64,000 nt of DNA from positions 20,365,162 through 20,429,161 of the forward strand of contig OU612067.1 of assembly GCA_914767715.1 (NCBI GenBank), read 5' to 3'. The DNA comes from Membranipora membranacea (taxonomy: Eukaryota; Bryozoa; Gymnolaemata; Cheilostomatida; Membraniporidae). Below are positions 24,980-34,489 of this stretch, piece by piece. Below the pieces are notes generated by a model, which was not told the DNA's origin, did no database searches, and saw only the letters and a list, made by a program, of their open reading frames with translations. A program made the translations under genes and the position numbers. Within the stretch, counting starts at the first letter, position 1, and every line of letters begins with the position of its first letter.

Positions 24980-25211
24980 CGCTTGAGCTGATTACTGTCT
25001 GGTATACCCCTCAGTCTGAGCTGTTTGAGATGAGGGGTGATTGTCTGTAAGTTAGGTGGAATGTTACCATCGATGTCCATGTGGGTTATCTGAGCTTCCT
25101 TGGTGGCTGCTATCAACCCATTTACCGTCAATAATTTATATTCAGTAGCACCATGAACAGGAATTCCCTCAAACTCAGGCTCCAAATCACTCCTGAACCA
25201 CACATAGGAGC
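24980..25211 (-). CDS. Leading exon of the LRR gene
   Basis: Minus-strand exon of 232 bp between TTTTTCAG and GTAAGTG, phase 1 to 2. It encodes about 77 residues: SYVWFRSDLEPEFEGIPVHG, a stretch with NGLIAATKEAQITHMDIDG, then LKQLRLRGIPDSNQLKR. The second half reads like a degenerate capping repeat (HMDIDG, LKQLRLRGI) that leads into the LRRs. No signal peptide or membrane span is in this exon. Upstream exons, toward higher coordinates, were not found, so the protein's N terminus and class remain unknown. Confidence 0.78.
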
Positions 25212-25214
25212 CTG

Positions 25215-25980
25215 AAAAACGAGAAATAAGATAAGGCATCAATAGCTGTTTGTTTTATATAAAAGATTCGTTTGTTCCTGATGAATTTATTTAATTGGGC
25301 ATGTTCTAGGTTGGTATGGTAAACATAATTATTCTAGGGTCTTATGGAATAACTCTACACGGCTTATCTGAATATTTCCTATGCGGTTTGTCTTTAACTT
25401 TTTCTATTACTATGAAATGGTTTTATTCAACTTACTCGCAGTTGCCATGTTATCACTCCAATAGATCAGCTCGGAATACCTTGGACACCAAATTCTGTAT
25501 CCACCTTAAAAAAACTTAACAGTGATAAATTGTATACTATGTGTAATGGTACTAACTGATAGTTATACGAACAGGGGCACCAGAGAGTCCAAAATATCAT
25601 TTACCCTCATTCTAGTAGGGGATTATTTTGCAATAATATATTTGGGAGTTGTATTCAGGTTATCGAGCTTCTTTGTGAAACTAAAATGTTGCAGCTCACT
25701 ATAGCCAATGTATTGGCTGAGATTTGAGCCAACACATTGCTTCATTATTTGAACAATGTTAACTGTATTTGGTATAGTTTGAGTTCGATTTATTCATACA
25801 TTGCTGATAAATAATCTTATTTAGTTTTGCAAAATTTCTCGATCTTCTCTATAACTTGACACTAAAATTAAGTGATATACACACAATGGTGCCAGGACCC
25901 TCCCTAGTAGTGTTTTTTAGCTGTCAATTCACCTTGCCATCATGTCTTTCAATGTTATAACATTTCTTTCATTGAGTCAG
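25215..25980. other. No exon supported
   Basis: AT-rich sequence. A short piece at about 25,704-25,735 (AGCCAATGTATTGGCTGAG and GAGCCAACACATTG) resembles the dispersed foldback ends at 43,963-44,020 and 62,185-62,262. Confidence 0.4.
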
Positions 25981-25984
25981 TCTG

Positions 25985-26110
25985 AAGAAGATTACACGGC
26001 AGAGATTTACAACCGAGGGTGCTCGAGCCTGGAACAATCACCCTAAAAGGGTCGGCCAGTGGGACTCAATACAAAGACTCCTGCAGCACCTATCGCCTGG
26101 CAGTGAAAGT
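25985..26110 (-). mobile_element. tRNA-derived SINE-like copy, minus strand
   Basis: Its reverse complement aligns with 26,985-27,112: both contain TTTCACTGCCAGG, GGTGCTGCAGG, GATTGTTCCAG and GCACCCTCG in the same order. The B-box part is weak in this copy. Two inverted copies 0.9 kb apart. Confidence 0.55.
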
Positions 26111-26114
26111 TTCT

Positions 26115-26970
26115 TGGGTTTTATGTGCTCAAATGGGAACAGTTCAATATGGATAGATTGCAATAGATCAGAATGTATCACACTCTATATCCAGCTTACA
26201 TCTCTGGAAAATTACCTACTTTTATTCCTGCACTGAACCGATTTCCTCTGGCTTCATGAACTGCTCTGGATTACAGCCTCAGTGACATCCACCTAATAAC
26301 ATCAAAAGTTATAAATTAATAAAGCTCACATTCTCGAACTAGGTATGTCAATTTCAAAGAACATACATGGTTTTAACTGTTACATGTAGATGTCCATGTT
26401 AACTGCTAAAGGTGCTATCACGATGATGTTGACTTGCCATTGATGGGGAAAATCATAACAATTATTTTATCATCAGGGTACAATTACAGGTACTCGCAGT
26501 ACTCAAAGGCCCCAACAATCAAGTTTAATAGTGATCATGATAAAGCTTGCATGACTGATGAATGAAGTCAAAAAGAGCTGGAAACTGGATGAATATTATG
26601 GTTTTCTGGATGACATTTAGTTTTTTGCCATGGGGAATTTCCTAATGCTATTACATTCGGTAGAATGTTGAACAATGTAAATGTTGTCTTCCTGGTTTGC
26701 ATCACAATCGGGACATTAGGGCTTCTCATAGTTTAGTGAGGTTTAGACCTGAACTGCTGATGTCCTGTGATTGTGTCGATTGTGTAAAAGATGGAGTGGT
26801 TTATGGAGATTTGGTAACTTTGGAAGGAGCTTCAAATCTAGGGAAGCAAAAATTCTGTTGGTAACCTTTATTCTTTGAGGGTTCTGAGTCATTGATAAAA
26901 TATGGATAGTCGAATTTTACCACACTTATAACACAAGAGGATTCGAAACACCTCAAAAAAGATAGTTTTC
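26115..26970. other. No feature seen
   Basis: AT-rich sequence between the two SINE-like copies; no exon is supported. Confidence 0.4.
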
Positions 26971-26974
26971 AATT

Positions 26975-27112
26975 GGTTAGCACATTGCTTTTCACTGCCA
27001 GGGGATCGGTGCTGCAGGGGTTGTGGGTTCGAATCCCATTGACGAGCTTTCAAGGTTGATTGTTCCAGCCCATAGCACCCTCGAGTGTTTACCTCTTCTA
27101 AACTAAAGCTTC
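26975..27112 (+). mobile_element. tRNA-derived SINE-like copy, plus strand
   Basis: It has an A-box-like GGTTAGCACATTG and a canonical RNA polymerase III B box GGTTCGAATCC at about 27,027-27,037, in tRNA-like order and spacing (longer than a tRNA). No cloverleaf closes, so it is not a working tRNA. The inverted sister copy at 25,985-26,110 supports a dispersed SINE. Confidence 0.55.
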
Positions 27113-27236
27113 CTCACTGTTCTGAAAGTTGTCTTTCTGTTATTCTAGGTACATCCGTCGAGCCTCAGTATTTGCTTTCTACATCAATCTGTAAATAGAA
27201 CAAGCGTTTAACAATAGATTCTGATGAAGCAGCTTA

Positions 27237-27511
27237 TGCTTGGTTCACATTGTCCCAGATGACACTAGGATGCCATCCCAGACGCTTATCCTAGTCACAT
27301 TATAACATATATCCCAGATAGCCATCCCAGATAGCCATCCCAGTCGATGTGAACCAGACGGACCCAGACAGTCTGGGATTGTGTCATTTTCTGGTTCACA
27401 TTGACTGGGATGGCTATCTGGGATGGCTATCTTGGATGAATGTTATAATGTGACTGGGATAAGCATCTGGGATGGCATCCTAGTATCATCTGAGACAATG
27501 TGAACCAAGCA
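27237..27511. mobile_element. 275-bp foldback MITE with TTA target copy
   Basis: The sequence reads nearly the same on both strands. It starts TGCTTGGTTCACATTGTC and ends with the reverse complement. Inside, blocks such as GATGCCATCCCAGA, CATTATAACAT and CCCAGATAGCCATCCCAG are mirrored across a short centre near 27,370. TTA is present at both sides (27,234-27,236 and 27,512-27,514). A 3-bp TTA/TAA target is usual for PIF/Harbinger elements. Non-coding. Confidence 0.82.
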
Positions 27512-27514
27512 TTA

Positions 27515-28590
27515 GAATTCGAAGCGTCTGTCCTTTGTGTGGAGAACATGTCACTAATCCAATTAAGACCTTATTGGTAACTCAAGATTTTGATACAAGT
27601 GCTGCTGATGAGCCCTTGACAAAGTTGATGTTCCATTCACCACACCCAATTTTACATCGATGCGAGTAGCCGCTCCCAATTTGTAAAGGCGTCAATCTTC
27701 AAAAACCTCCAATAATAAAAATTTTGTTGCGTTGAGAAAGGAATTTTCCTAAGTTTTCTCATCATTTCATTTTTTGCTGTAGAGAGTATTTTACTTAGAC
27801 TTTAGATTTTACTTGAGTGTGATTTACAATCACTGTTAAGCGGACTGATGGTAGAGGAACTTCCTGGTCATAGTTGACTGTTTTCGAGCTATTTTAGCTG
27901 GTTTGTTTATGGATAATAAACTTGCGTAACATATGGCGTAATCCAAAATACTGGCTGCATTTTGGAAGTAGAATGACATGTCACCACAAATGTAAATAAT
28001 GTTATTGCGAATTGGCATGTAGGAATTTCATACCAACCAGGCATACATTACACATTTTACTGTAAAGGTCATGAACTGCCATTTATTATGACATGCTATG
28101 ATTACAGACACTTATTGACAGGCTTCTTTTTGGAAATATTACATTGAATCACATCATGAGTGTGTCAAATACATTCTGAACTGAATCCTATATGTTGCAC
28201 CCATTACCTGTAAAAAATTCCTGCAATTTGTTTGAACTGTTTGTGTGTAGAAGCAAGGAGTTTGCTGTCAATCAGGCACCTATAAGACACTCTTCTGAAG
28301 AATTTACATACAAACCCCTTTAGTTGTTGAAATACATGGCTAAATATAGCTGACCTGAATTTAAAATAACTCAGACTTCTAGGCGGGACGGCGCTAGCCT
28401 TTTGTGTCGTATGTCACAACAAACAATTACTGTGATCATATACTGGTGGAGGGACATGTCAATACTTTTTGTCAATCATATAATTCCTTTTTATACATGT
28501 GCCTAATACCGATCGATCGGTATCTTAGTTAATATCTTCAGTCATGATTATCTAGCTCCAATATACACACGTAAAGCCAATTCAATCTAA
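27515..28590. other. No exon supported; may include a Copia LTR
   Basis: AT-rich. The 5' LTR of the Copia element should end just before 28,594, but no second LTR exists in the window to define it. Confidence 0.4.
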
Positions 28591-28593
28591 CAA

Positions 28594-28607
28594 GGTTATG
28601 GGCCCAG
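28594..28607 (+). promoter_or_regulatory. Copia primer-binding site (initiator tRNA-Met, internal)
   Basis: GGTTATGGGCCCAG lies 56 bp before the gag start. It is complementary to the anticodon stem-loop region of initiator tRNA-Met, which is the half-tRNA priming site known for the Copia and Ty5 lineages, rather than to the tRNA 3' end. Confidence 0.75.
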
Positions 28608-28662
28608 TCAGCTTTTGATACTTCCTAAATAACATTCTCAACGAAAGTAGCTGAATCCAGTT

Positions 28663-30370
28663 ATGGCTAGTGGTGAGGAAAAGGTATCTGTGGACAAGCT
28701 TAGCAGCAAGAACTACAGCACCTGGAAGTTTAAGCTCAAACATTGATTTATCGCGAAGGAGCTATGGGGAATAGTGGATGGCTCAGAACAAGCACCTGAA
28801 AGTTCAGCAGAGCCCCCTGTTAAGGCTCAGTATGCAAAGAATCCTATTCGGGCTATGTCATATATAGTCTTAGCTGTCAGTGACAATCTGACGTATCTAA
28901 TCACGTCCTGCAACACGCCAAAGGAGGCATGGGATACCCTGCAGGGCCATTTTGAGAGAAATACTCTGGTAAATAAACTTTTCAGTAGTATTTCAGAGCT
29001 GTTATGACTGAGGGTTCCTCCGTAGAAGAGCACATTCGTTTTATGAAAGAGCATGCTGACTAGATGCTGTGATCTCTGAGGAAGATCAAATCGTAACATC
29101 GCTTGGTAGTTTACCTGATAGTTATGCAACAATGGTTACTGCTATGGAAGCACATATGGGCACACTAACTCTCCAATATGTCCAACAGGCTGTCATAAGT
29201 GAGGAGCAGCGGAGAGGTGTCGGAGGTAGGCGCCAATCGGATACAGCCTACCAAGCTGGGCATTAAAAGTTCACCCAGAACAAGTCCCGCAACTGCTATG
29301 AATGCAACAGTCCTCATCACATGAGAAGAGACTGCCCCAAGCTCAAGTCCCAGCACTCTGGCCAGAGGCATATCGCTAAAAATGCTGCAGAAATGAGAAG
29401 TTTTTGGCATCAATGATTACGGGTTTGTCATGTCTACTGCTTGTGACAACACCAAGGAGAAAAGAAAAAGTGGCTGATTGACTCGGGGGCCTCCAGTCAT
29501 ATGACTCACAATCGTGACATATTTACGGAATATACAAAGTTCGAGAAGTCGCAGAATGTCTGCCTAGGTGATGGACATATAGTGGAAGCTGTTGGTGTTG
29601 GTAATGTTGGTGTCGTCACATCGGTGAGTCGTAACAAATCCAATAGAACCACCATGCATGGCGTACTGCACGTACCGGCCATGATGGTAAATCTATTCTC
29701 AGTCAGATCAGCAGCGTCCAGAGGTATTATTGTTCAGTTCGGACATTCACATTGTTGGCTCAAAAGCAAGCAAGGCCAACTAAGGGCCACAGGAACTCTG
29801 ACTGATAAACTGTATATCCTTGATGCATGTGATGATAATGACCACAAGGTTTCGGTTGCATGCGACTTGTGGAATAAACGATTAGGGCATGCTAGTGTGC
29901 AAGTGATCAAAGCTGCACAAAACTTAGTTGAGGGTGCTGATTTTTCTAAAGTTTCTCTCGATAGTGTGTGTGAGCTCTGTGTTAAGCGCAAAATGGCTAG
30001 ACAACCTTTTTCTACTGAATCAAAGAGTCGTAGTCAAGCGACGAGGCCACTAGAGTTGATCCATAGTGATCTTTGTGGTTCAATGCAAAATAAGTCTGTA
30101 GGCGGCAGTTTTTATTTTGTGACATATGGATGACTATTCTAAATTTGCTCATGTGTATTTTATCCGCGAGAAGTCTGAGGTATTCACTAAATTCAGGGAG
30201 TTTGAGGCTCTGGTCTGTAATCAGACAGGGCTCAAGATTGGTAAACTACGTAGTGATAATGGTGGGGAGTATGTAGAATAGGGACAGATTTTGAGCGGTA
30301 TCTTTCTGATCGGGGCATACATCACCAGCTTACTGTGCGATACACACCTGAGCAAAATGGTGTTCACAAA
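28663..30370 (+). mobile_element. Ty1/Copia element, gag to integrase, broken
   Basis: Gag starts at ATG 28,663 (KLSSKNYSTWKFKLKH, then a stop at 28,744; it continues from 28,774 with KEAWDTLQGHFERN). A zinc knuckle C-x2-C-x4-H-x4-C (CYECNSPHHMRRDC) lies at about 29,294-29,335. The protease site LIDSGASSHM is at about 29,473-29,502. The pre-integrase motif LWNKRLGHASV follows, then integrase pieces LIHSDLCG, DDYSKFAHVYF, KLRSDNGGEYV and YTPEQNG. At least four stops or frameshifts interrupt it. It ends abruptly in integrase at about 30,370, so reverse transcriptase, RNase H and the 3' LTR are missing. Confidence 0.9.
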
Positions 30371-30374
30371 GTGC

Positions 30375-33225
30375 CCATAGCTTTGAAAAAGATAAGTTTG
30401 TAATGTAACACACTTAATCTTGCACACTTACAGTGTTAGGAGTCGTATGTTAACAAAACCAACTGCTATTCGAATGACAAATTAGTCCTATTTTATGGGC
30501 AACTAGGACAGACGGACCTGCCTTCCAACTTTGTGACTGAGGAAAGGTAATGATCTCGGGTTTGTAAGGGAGCAGCCTCTATATATTTATTTCAATTACC
30601 CCTCACGCCCCAAAAATGTAAGTGACTAAAGAACCTTTGCTATATTCTCTACATCGACTACGCTGAGGCATGTCATGTTCACATCTCAATGACTTATGCC
30701 GGCTCTAGATTGCCAGGTTGAAATAAATATCTTTCTTCCATCAACAGCTGACGCATCATCGAGTCAACTTGTGTTCTCTCTCCCTCAAACAGGCAAATAA
30801 ACAATTTGCATTGAAATGATGAGATGACTATAACTTACATACAATCTTACATCCTGCCAGCCAGATTGACCTTATGATTGATCCGCTGTCTGGCTATACT
30901 TTGCTGGATAGCACAGCTTTCTTCCCTGACTAATACTCTCAAAGTGATAAGTGTTGTTGTTCTCATGTGTGACTGTTATGAATTTCAGGTGATACGTCAG
31001 ATAATTTTAGTGTTTCTCCTAGTTGATTCAGTTAGTAAATTGTAAACGTAAGGTTTAATTTTCAGCTTTACAACGATTGAGGAAGTGCCTGTTTAAAGTT
31101 CTGAGCAGTGTGAAATATAAAATTTAGGACACCTCCACGTTTGCAGACCTGCCATATATAATTTGTCAAAGTGATCCACTCTTTTCGTTTTTCTCAATGC
31201 ATTTACTTAATGTTACAGTTTCAGAAACAACTTCAGATTTCAACAACCTTGGCTTTTTATTGGTTGTCGCTAACAATCTTCTGTCATGCTGAACAAGGAA
31301 CTAGCCAAGCTTTTTCAAATCTGAGACTTGCCAGTAGATGTGGCAGTTAAATCAATGTCAATAGTTGAAAGTTTTGAGCAGTTTTGAATTACTGAACCTC
31401 TAGATGGTACCTCATGTGCAGACCTACCATGTCTTTCATACTGTATTTAATAGAACATTCTTAAATAATCACTGAAGTTCCAGCATTTTGGGAAATACAT
31501 TGGATATTTTATTGGTTGTTGACCAATATCTTCTGTCTGCCTGAATAAAGCACTAGCCTAGTTTTTGAAATTGGAGACTTGCCAGTTCATATGATGACAG
31601 TTTTATCAAGCGTATTAAAAATATGCATATTGGCAGGTCTGCCTAAAGAGAGATGTCATATCATGTGCCATGTCAGTGGCAGATGCAGTAGATTTTGCAG
31701 CTTGTTATGATTAATTCTGTGGTATTTTTTGAACATTACGAAATAACATCAACATGATCTCAACAGGCTGCTGATTTAATTAGTTGAGTTATGACTGTCA
31801 TATGATAACCATGAGTATAAACCACTGATACTGCACTACGTCACAATACAATGAAGTGCAAATTATATCAGGGCGCCGTGCTTGTGAACACTCTGCAGGG
31901 ACAATTTTCTGCCCCCTGATACAAGATACTATTGGACTTCAGCTCAGAATTTGTTAGGATATGATTTTAATATTGAATAAATATCAACACACAGTTTAGA
32001 GTGGTAGCCAGTGCAGGTGTAAGATACTCTGACAATTTGTGTTGTTGGCAGTTTCCTGGTTTTATTCAGACACAATATGCATGACCCTAGCAGCAAGTTG
32101 CCAGGCAAAATCCAAATTGCGACTACTCCATTCCAAATCTGGCAGGCTTTATGTTAATTGATTGGTGTCCCAGTAAAAAAGTTGAGAAAACTCAGGCAAG
32201 CTGCTCGACAAAGGTTTAAAAGGGACGGCTGTATCAATAGCAGTACTTATGGACCAATCAAAGACAAGATATGCGTTTGGGTAACCAGACTTAATTGTGA
32301 CTCGCTTGTACGGACTCAGTTCTGTTCCCTAATCCATATAATATGTACCAAAGAGCATTGGTGTATTGAAATCGATCATTTACTAAATCTATTATCTGCT
32401 TACGAATCTTGAAGTCGTCCTCCTGTTATTTCGGATCTAAGGTAGGTACTTTGTGCTCGTACAACCATATGGGTAACTTCTTGTTGAGCAACGGTTTAAG
32501 CTATGTCAACCTACAAGAGGCATGACCACAGCAACTAGGATTACTAGAGAAGGTAAGGTTATGGATTGCCTTGCCCTTGATATAGCGTGGGCAAGAGATT
32601 CAAATTTGACATAGTACTCGGTACTCAACCGTAATCAGATTCAATTATTTCTTTAGATAACTTCAAACCTCTACGAAGTAAAACATAGAGACCTAAAACG
32701 CTGACTGATATTTCCGAGTATAAAGTTAATGAGACAAGCCAGGTCTCACCATCTCCCAAAATGAACATTATTTACCTGCATAGATTGATATATCGCAAGC
32801 ATATTAAATTATTTGCTTCTACACCAACACCATTGGTTGAATTCAGAGGTTCCGATCTCAAATAATGACTGAGGGCACTCCTGGGCACTCCAGGGAGACA
32901 GAAGAGTGCAGTGGAATTCAAATCCAGGATTTTCAACACTTGCAAGCTGAAGGCCACAGCACTCCAATGAAATGTACAAATTCCGTACTCCTTTTGGTCT
33001 TTGTATTTTATGTCTTGTTGGTAGGAACAATGAACTAAACCTAAAGGTTTAGTTCATTGGTAGGAAGACCTTTGCAATAACCAAATATCACAATTTTAGC
33101 AGATAGACAGATTATTATTTAGTGTGCGACAAAATACTACCAGCCTGCACAGGGACAAATAAGAAAAACAGAGAACATTGTTAAGGAGGAGACTATGCGA
33201 GCTAAGAAAATGGATGGTTGTGAAA
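30375..33225. other. Gene-free stretch with a diverged direct repeat
   Basis: A block at about 31,137-31,360 recurs at about 31,408-31,610 (shared GCAGACCTGCCAT-like, TTTATTGGTTGT, CTTCTGTC and GAGACTTGCCAGT in order). Short open frames at 32,158-32,412 and 32,772-33,030 show no family features. A 30-bp near-perfect palindrome is at 33,029-33,058. Confidence 0.5.
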
Positions 33226-33230
33226 CTCAC

Positions 33231-33346
33231 CTTTGCTCGAAGATTTAATACCGTGCTACACCTAAGCTTGACTTCCTGAAGCTCAGTCGAAATTGTTTCA
33301 CTTGAAGCAGTAACTTTATCAAAGTGCACGCTAAGAGGACTAAGGT
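33231..33346 (-). CDS. Orphan exon of unknown protein
   Basis: Minus-strand 116-bp segment between TTGTCAG and GTGAGT, open in one frame: LSPLSVHFDKVTASSETIST, then ELQEVKLRCSTVLNLRAK. It looks like amphipathic or coiled-coil helix. Phase 1 in, 0 out. No neighbouring exon was found with confidence. Confidence 0.35.
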
Positions 33347-33349
33347 CTG

Positions 33350-34240
33350 ACAATTAATCTCAAGGTCTCACATCTTTGTTGGACAGGTCCTAGAAGCCCG
33401 TCCTTATTATCACCAGCGATATAGGATGATCACTCATATGACTATAGCCTTAGTTACATAAACTAAGCTTAAAACATTCTGATAAGGGGTAAAGATAATG
33501 CCCTCAGCCCACTCATATTTAAAATTCAAGCACAGAAACATGAGTTTTGTGGGAGCTGATAAGTGATAGTTCCTCCTTCACTAACCCCACGTAGGACAAT
33601 ATTCTAATCACTACTGATAGCGACTCCATAAACGACTAAGCACCTGTATTAATCCAGTCCACAGGTTACGCAACGTGACCAAACTGACAGGAAGATAACC
33701 ATATAGAATGCACCAAAAATCTTTTAGGAACCAGTATGTGTGTCGACAAGAGATAGGCGCAGTCAACTTGCCCCAAATCGGCACATCCCTTGGTCGCATT
33801 AGTCAATCAAATTACTACTGACTGTTAACAGTAAACTAACCATATTACTTGATAGATGCTTTGTTAAAATGTAAATATAAGATTATTATTCATACAATAG
33901 CATAACATATAATATAATATCACAGAATTGAAAAAAATTGAGGGAGATAAATTTCGGACTGGCAACATATAACCAATGAAATATAACAATGCTCTCTACC
34001 TTGCAATCGGATTTTACTTCTCTACCTTATCAAAAGTAAACGCATACATGATAAAAAATGTTTCATATTAATTACTTGCATTCCACCTTTAGGTGTCACG
34101 GAGCTATAAAACAGTAATACATCTCACTACATCCTAACATAACAGGACATATAGTATAACCTGGCAATATATTTTCCCATATTAAATACTCGTGAAAATA
34201 CAAAAAAATAATAAATGAAGATGATTACCATATATTGCAC
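33350..34240. other. No feature seen
   Basis: AT-rich sequence downstream of the SPFH gene stop codon. No supported exon; polyadenylation sites cannot be chosen with confidence. Confidence 0.4.
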
Positions 34241-34241
34241 C

Positions 34242-34489
34242 TCAACCGCCTTTGGGGGTAAATAAGCCGAGTTTAGACCATTGGACGGCACCGGCAAAGT
34301 TATCCATAGTATTAAGTGTGGCTAGGTAATAGAATGAGAGTGAATGGTTAATGTTAGTAATACTGAGCGTGTCTATCATGGAGCTGAAAGCCTCGACGTG
34401 TGTTGTCTCCACATGCCCCTGCTTCTCTGTTTTGGCTACCAGTCTAATAGCTGCAGCTTTAACTGTTCCATTATTTACTGCTTCACGCG
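34242..34489 (-). CDS. SPFH gene last exon
   Basis: 248 bp from TCTCAG to the stop codon. AREAVNNGTVKAAAIRLVAK and ends QWSKLGLFTPKGG. Helical, with no second membrane span. Confidence 0.85.

Larger units (their letters stand above)
23513..24990. repeat. Third copy of the LRR exon segment
   Basis: This matches 4,552-5,935 and 18,410-19,785. It holds one 63-bp half LRR exon, one 138-bp LRR exon, a poly-G tract, and then the complete version of the leading exon, of which the other two copies keep only the last ~25 bp. It diverges more than the first two copies do from each other (for example small insertions near 24,720-24,840), so this duplication looks older or less homogenised. Confidence 0.88.

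Noticed and set aside
26975-27055. tRNA gene
   Set aside because: The B box is good but no cloverleaf or acceptor stem closes, and a sister copy exists; a SINE fits better.
32158-32412. Basic open frame as a gene
   Set aside because: No family features, no convincing splice context, and it lies in a repeat-rich gene desert.
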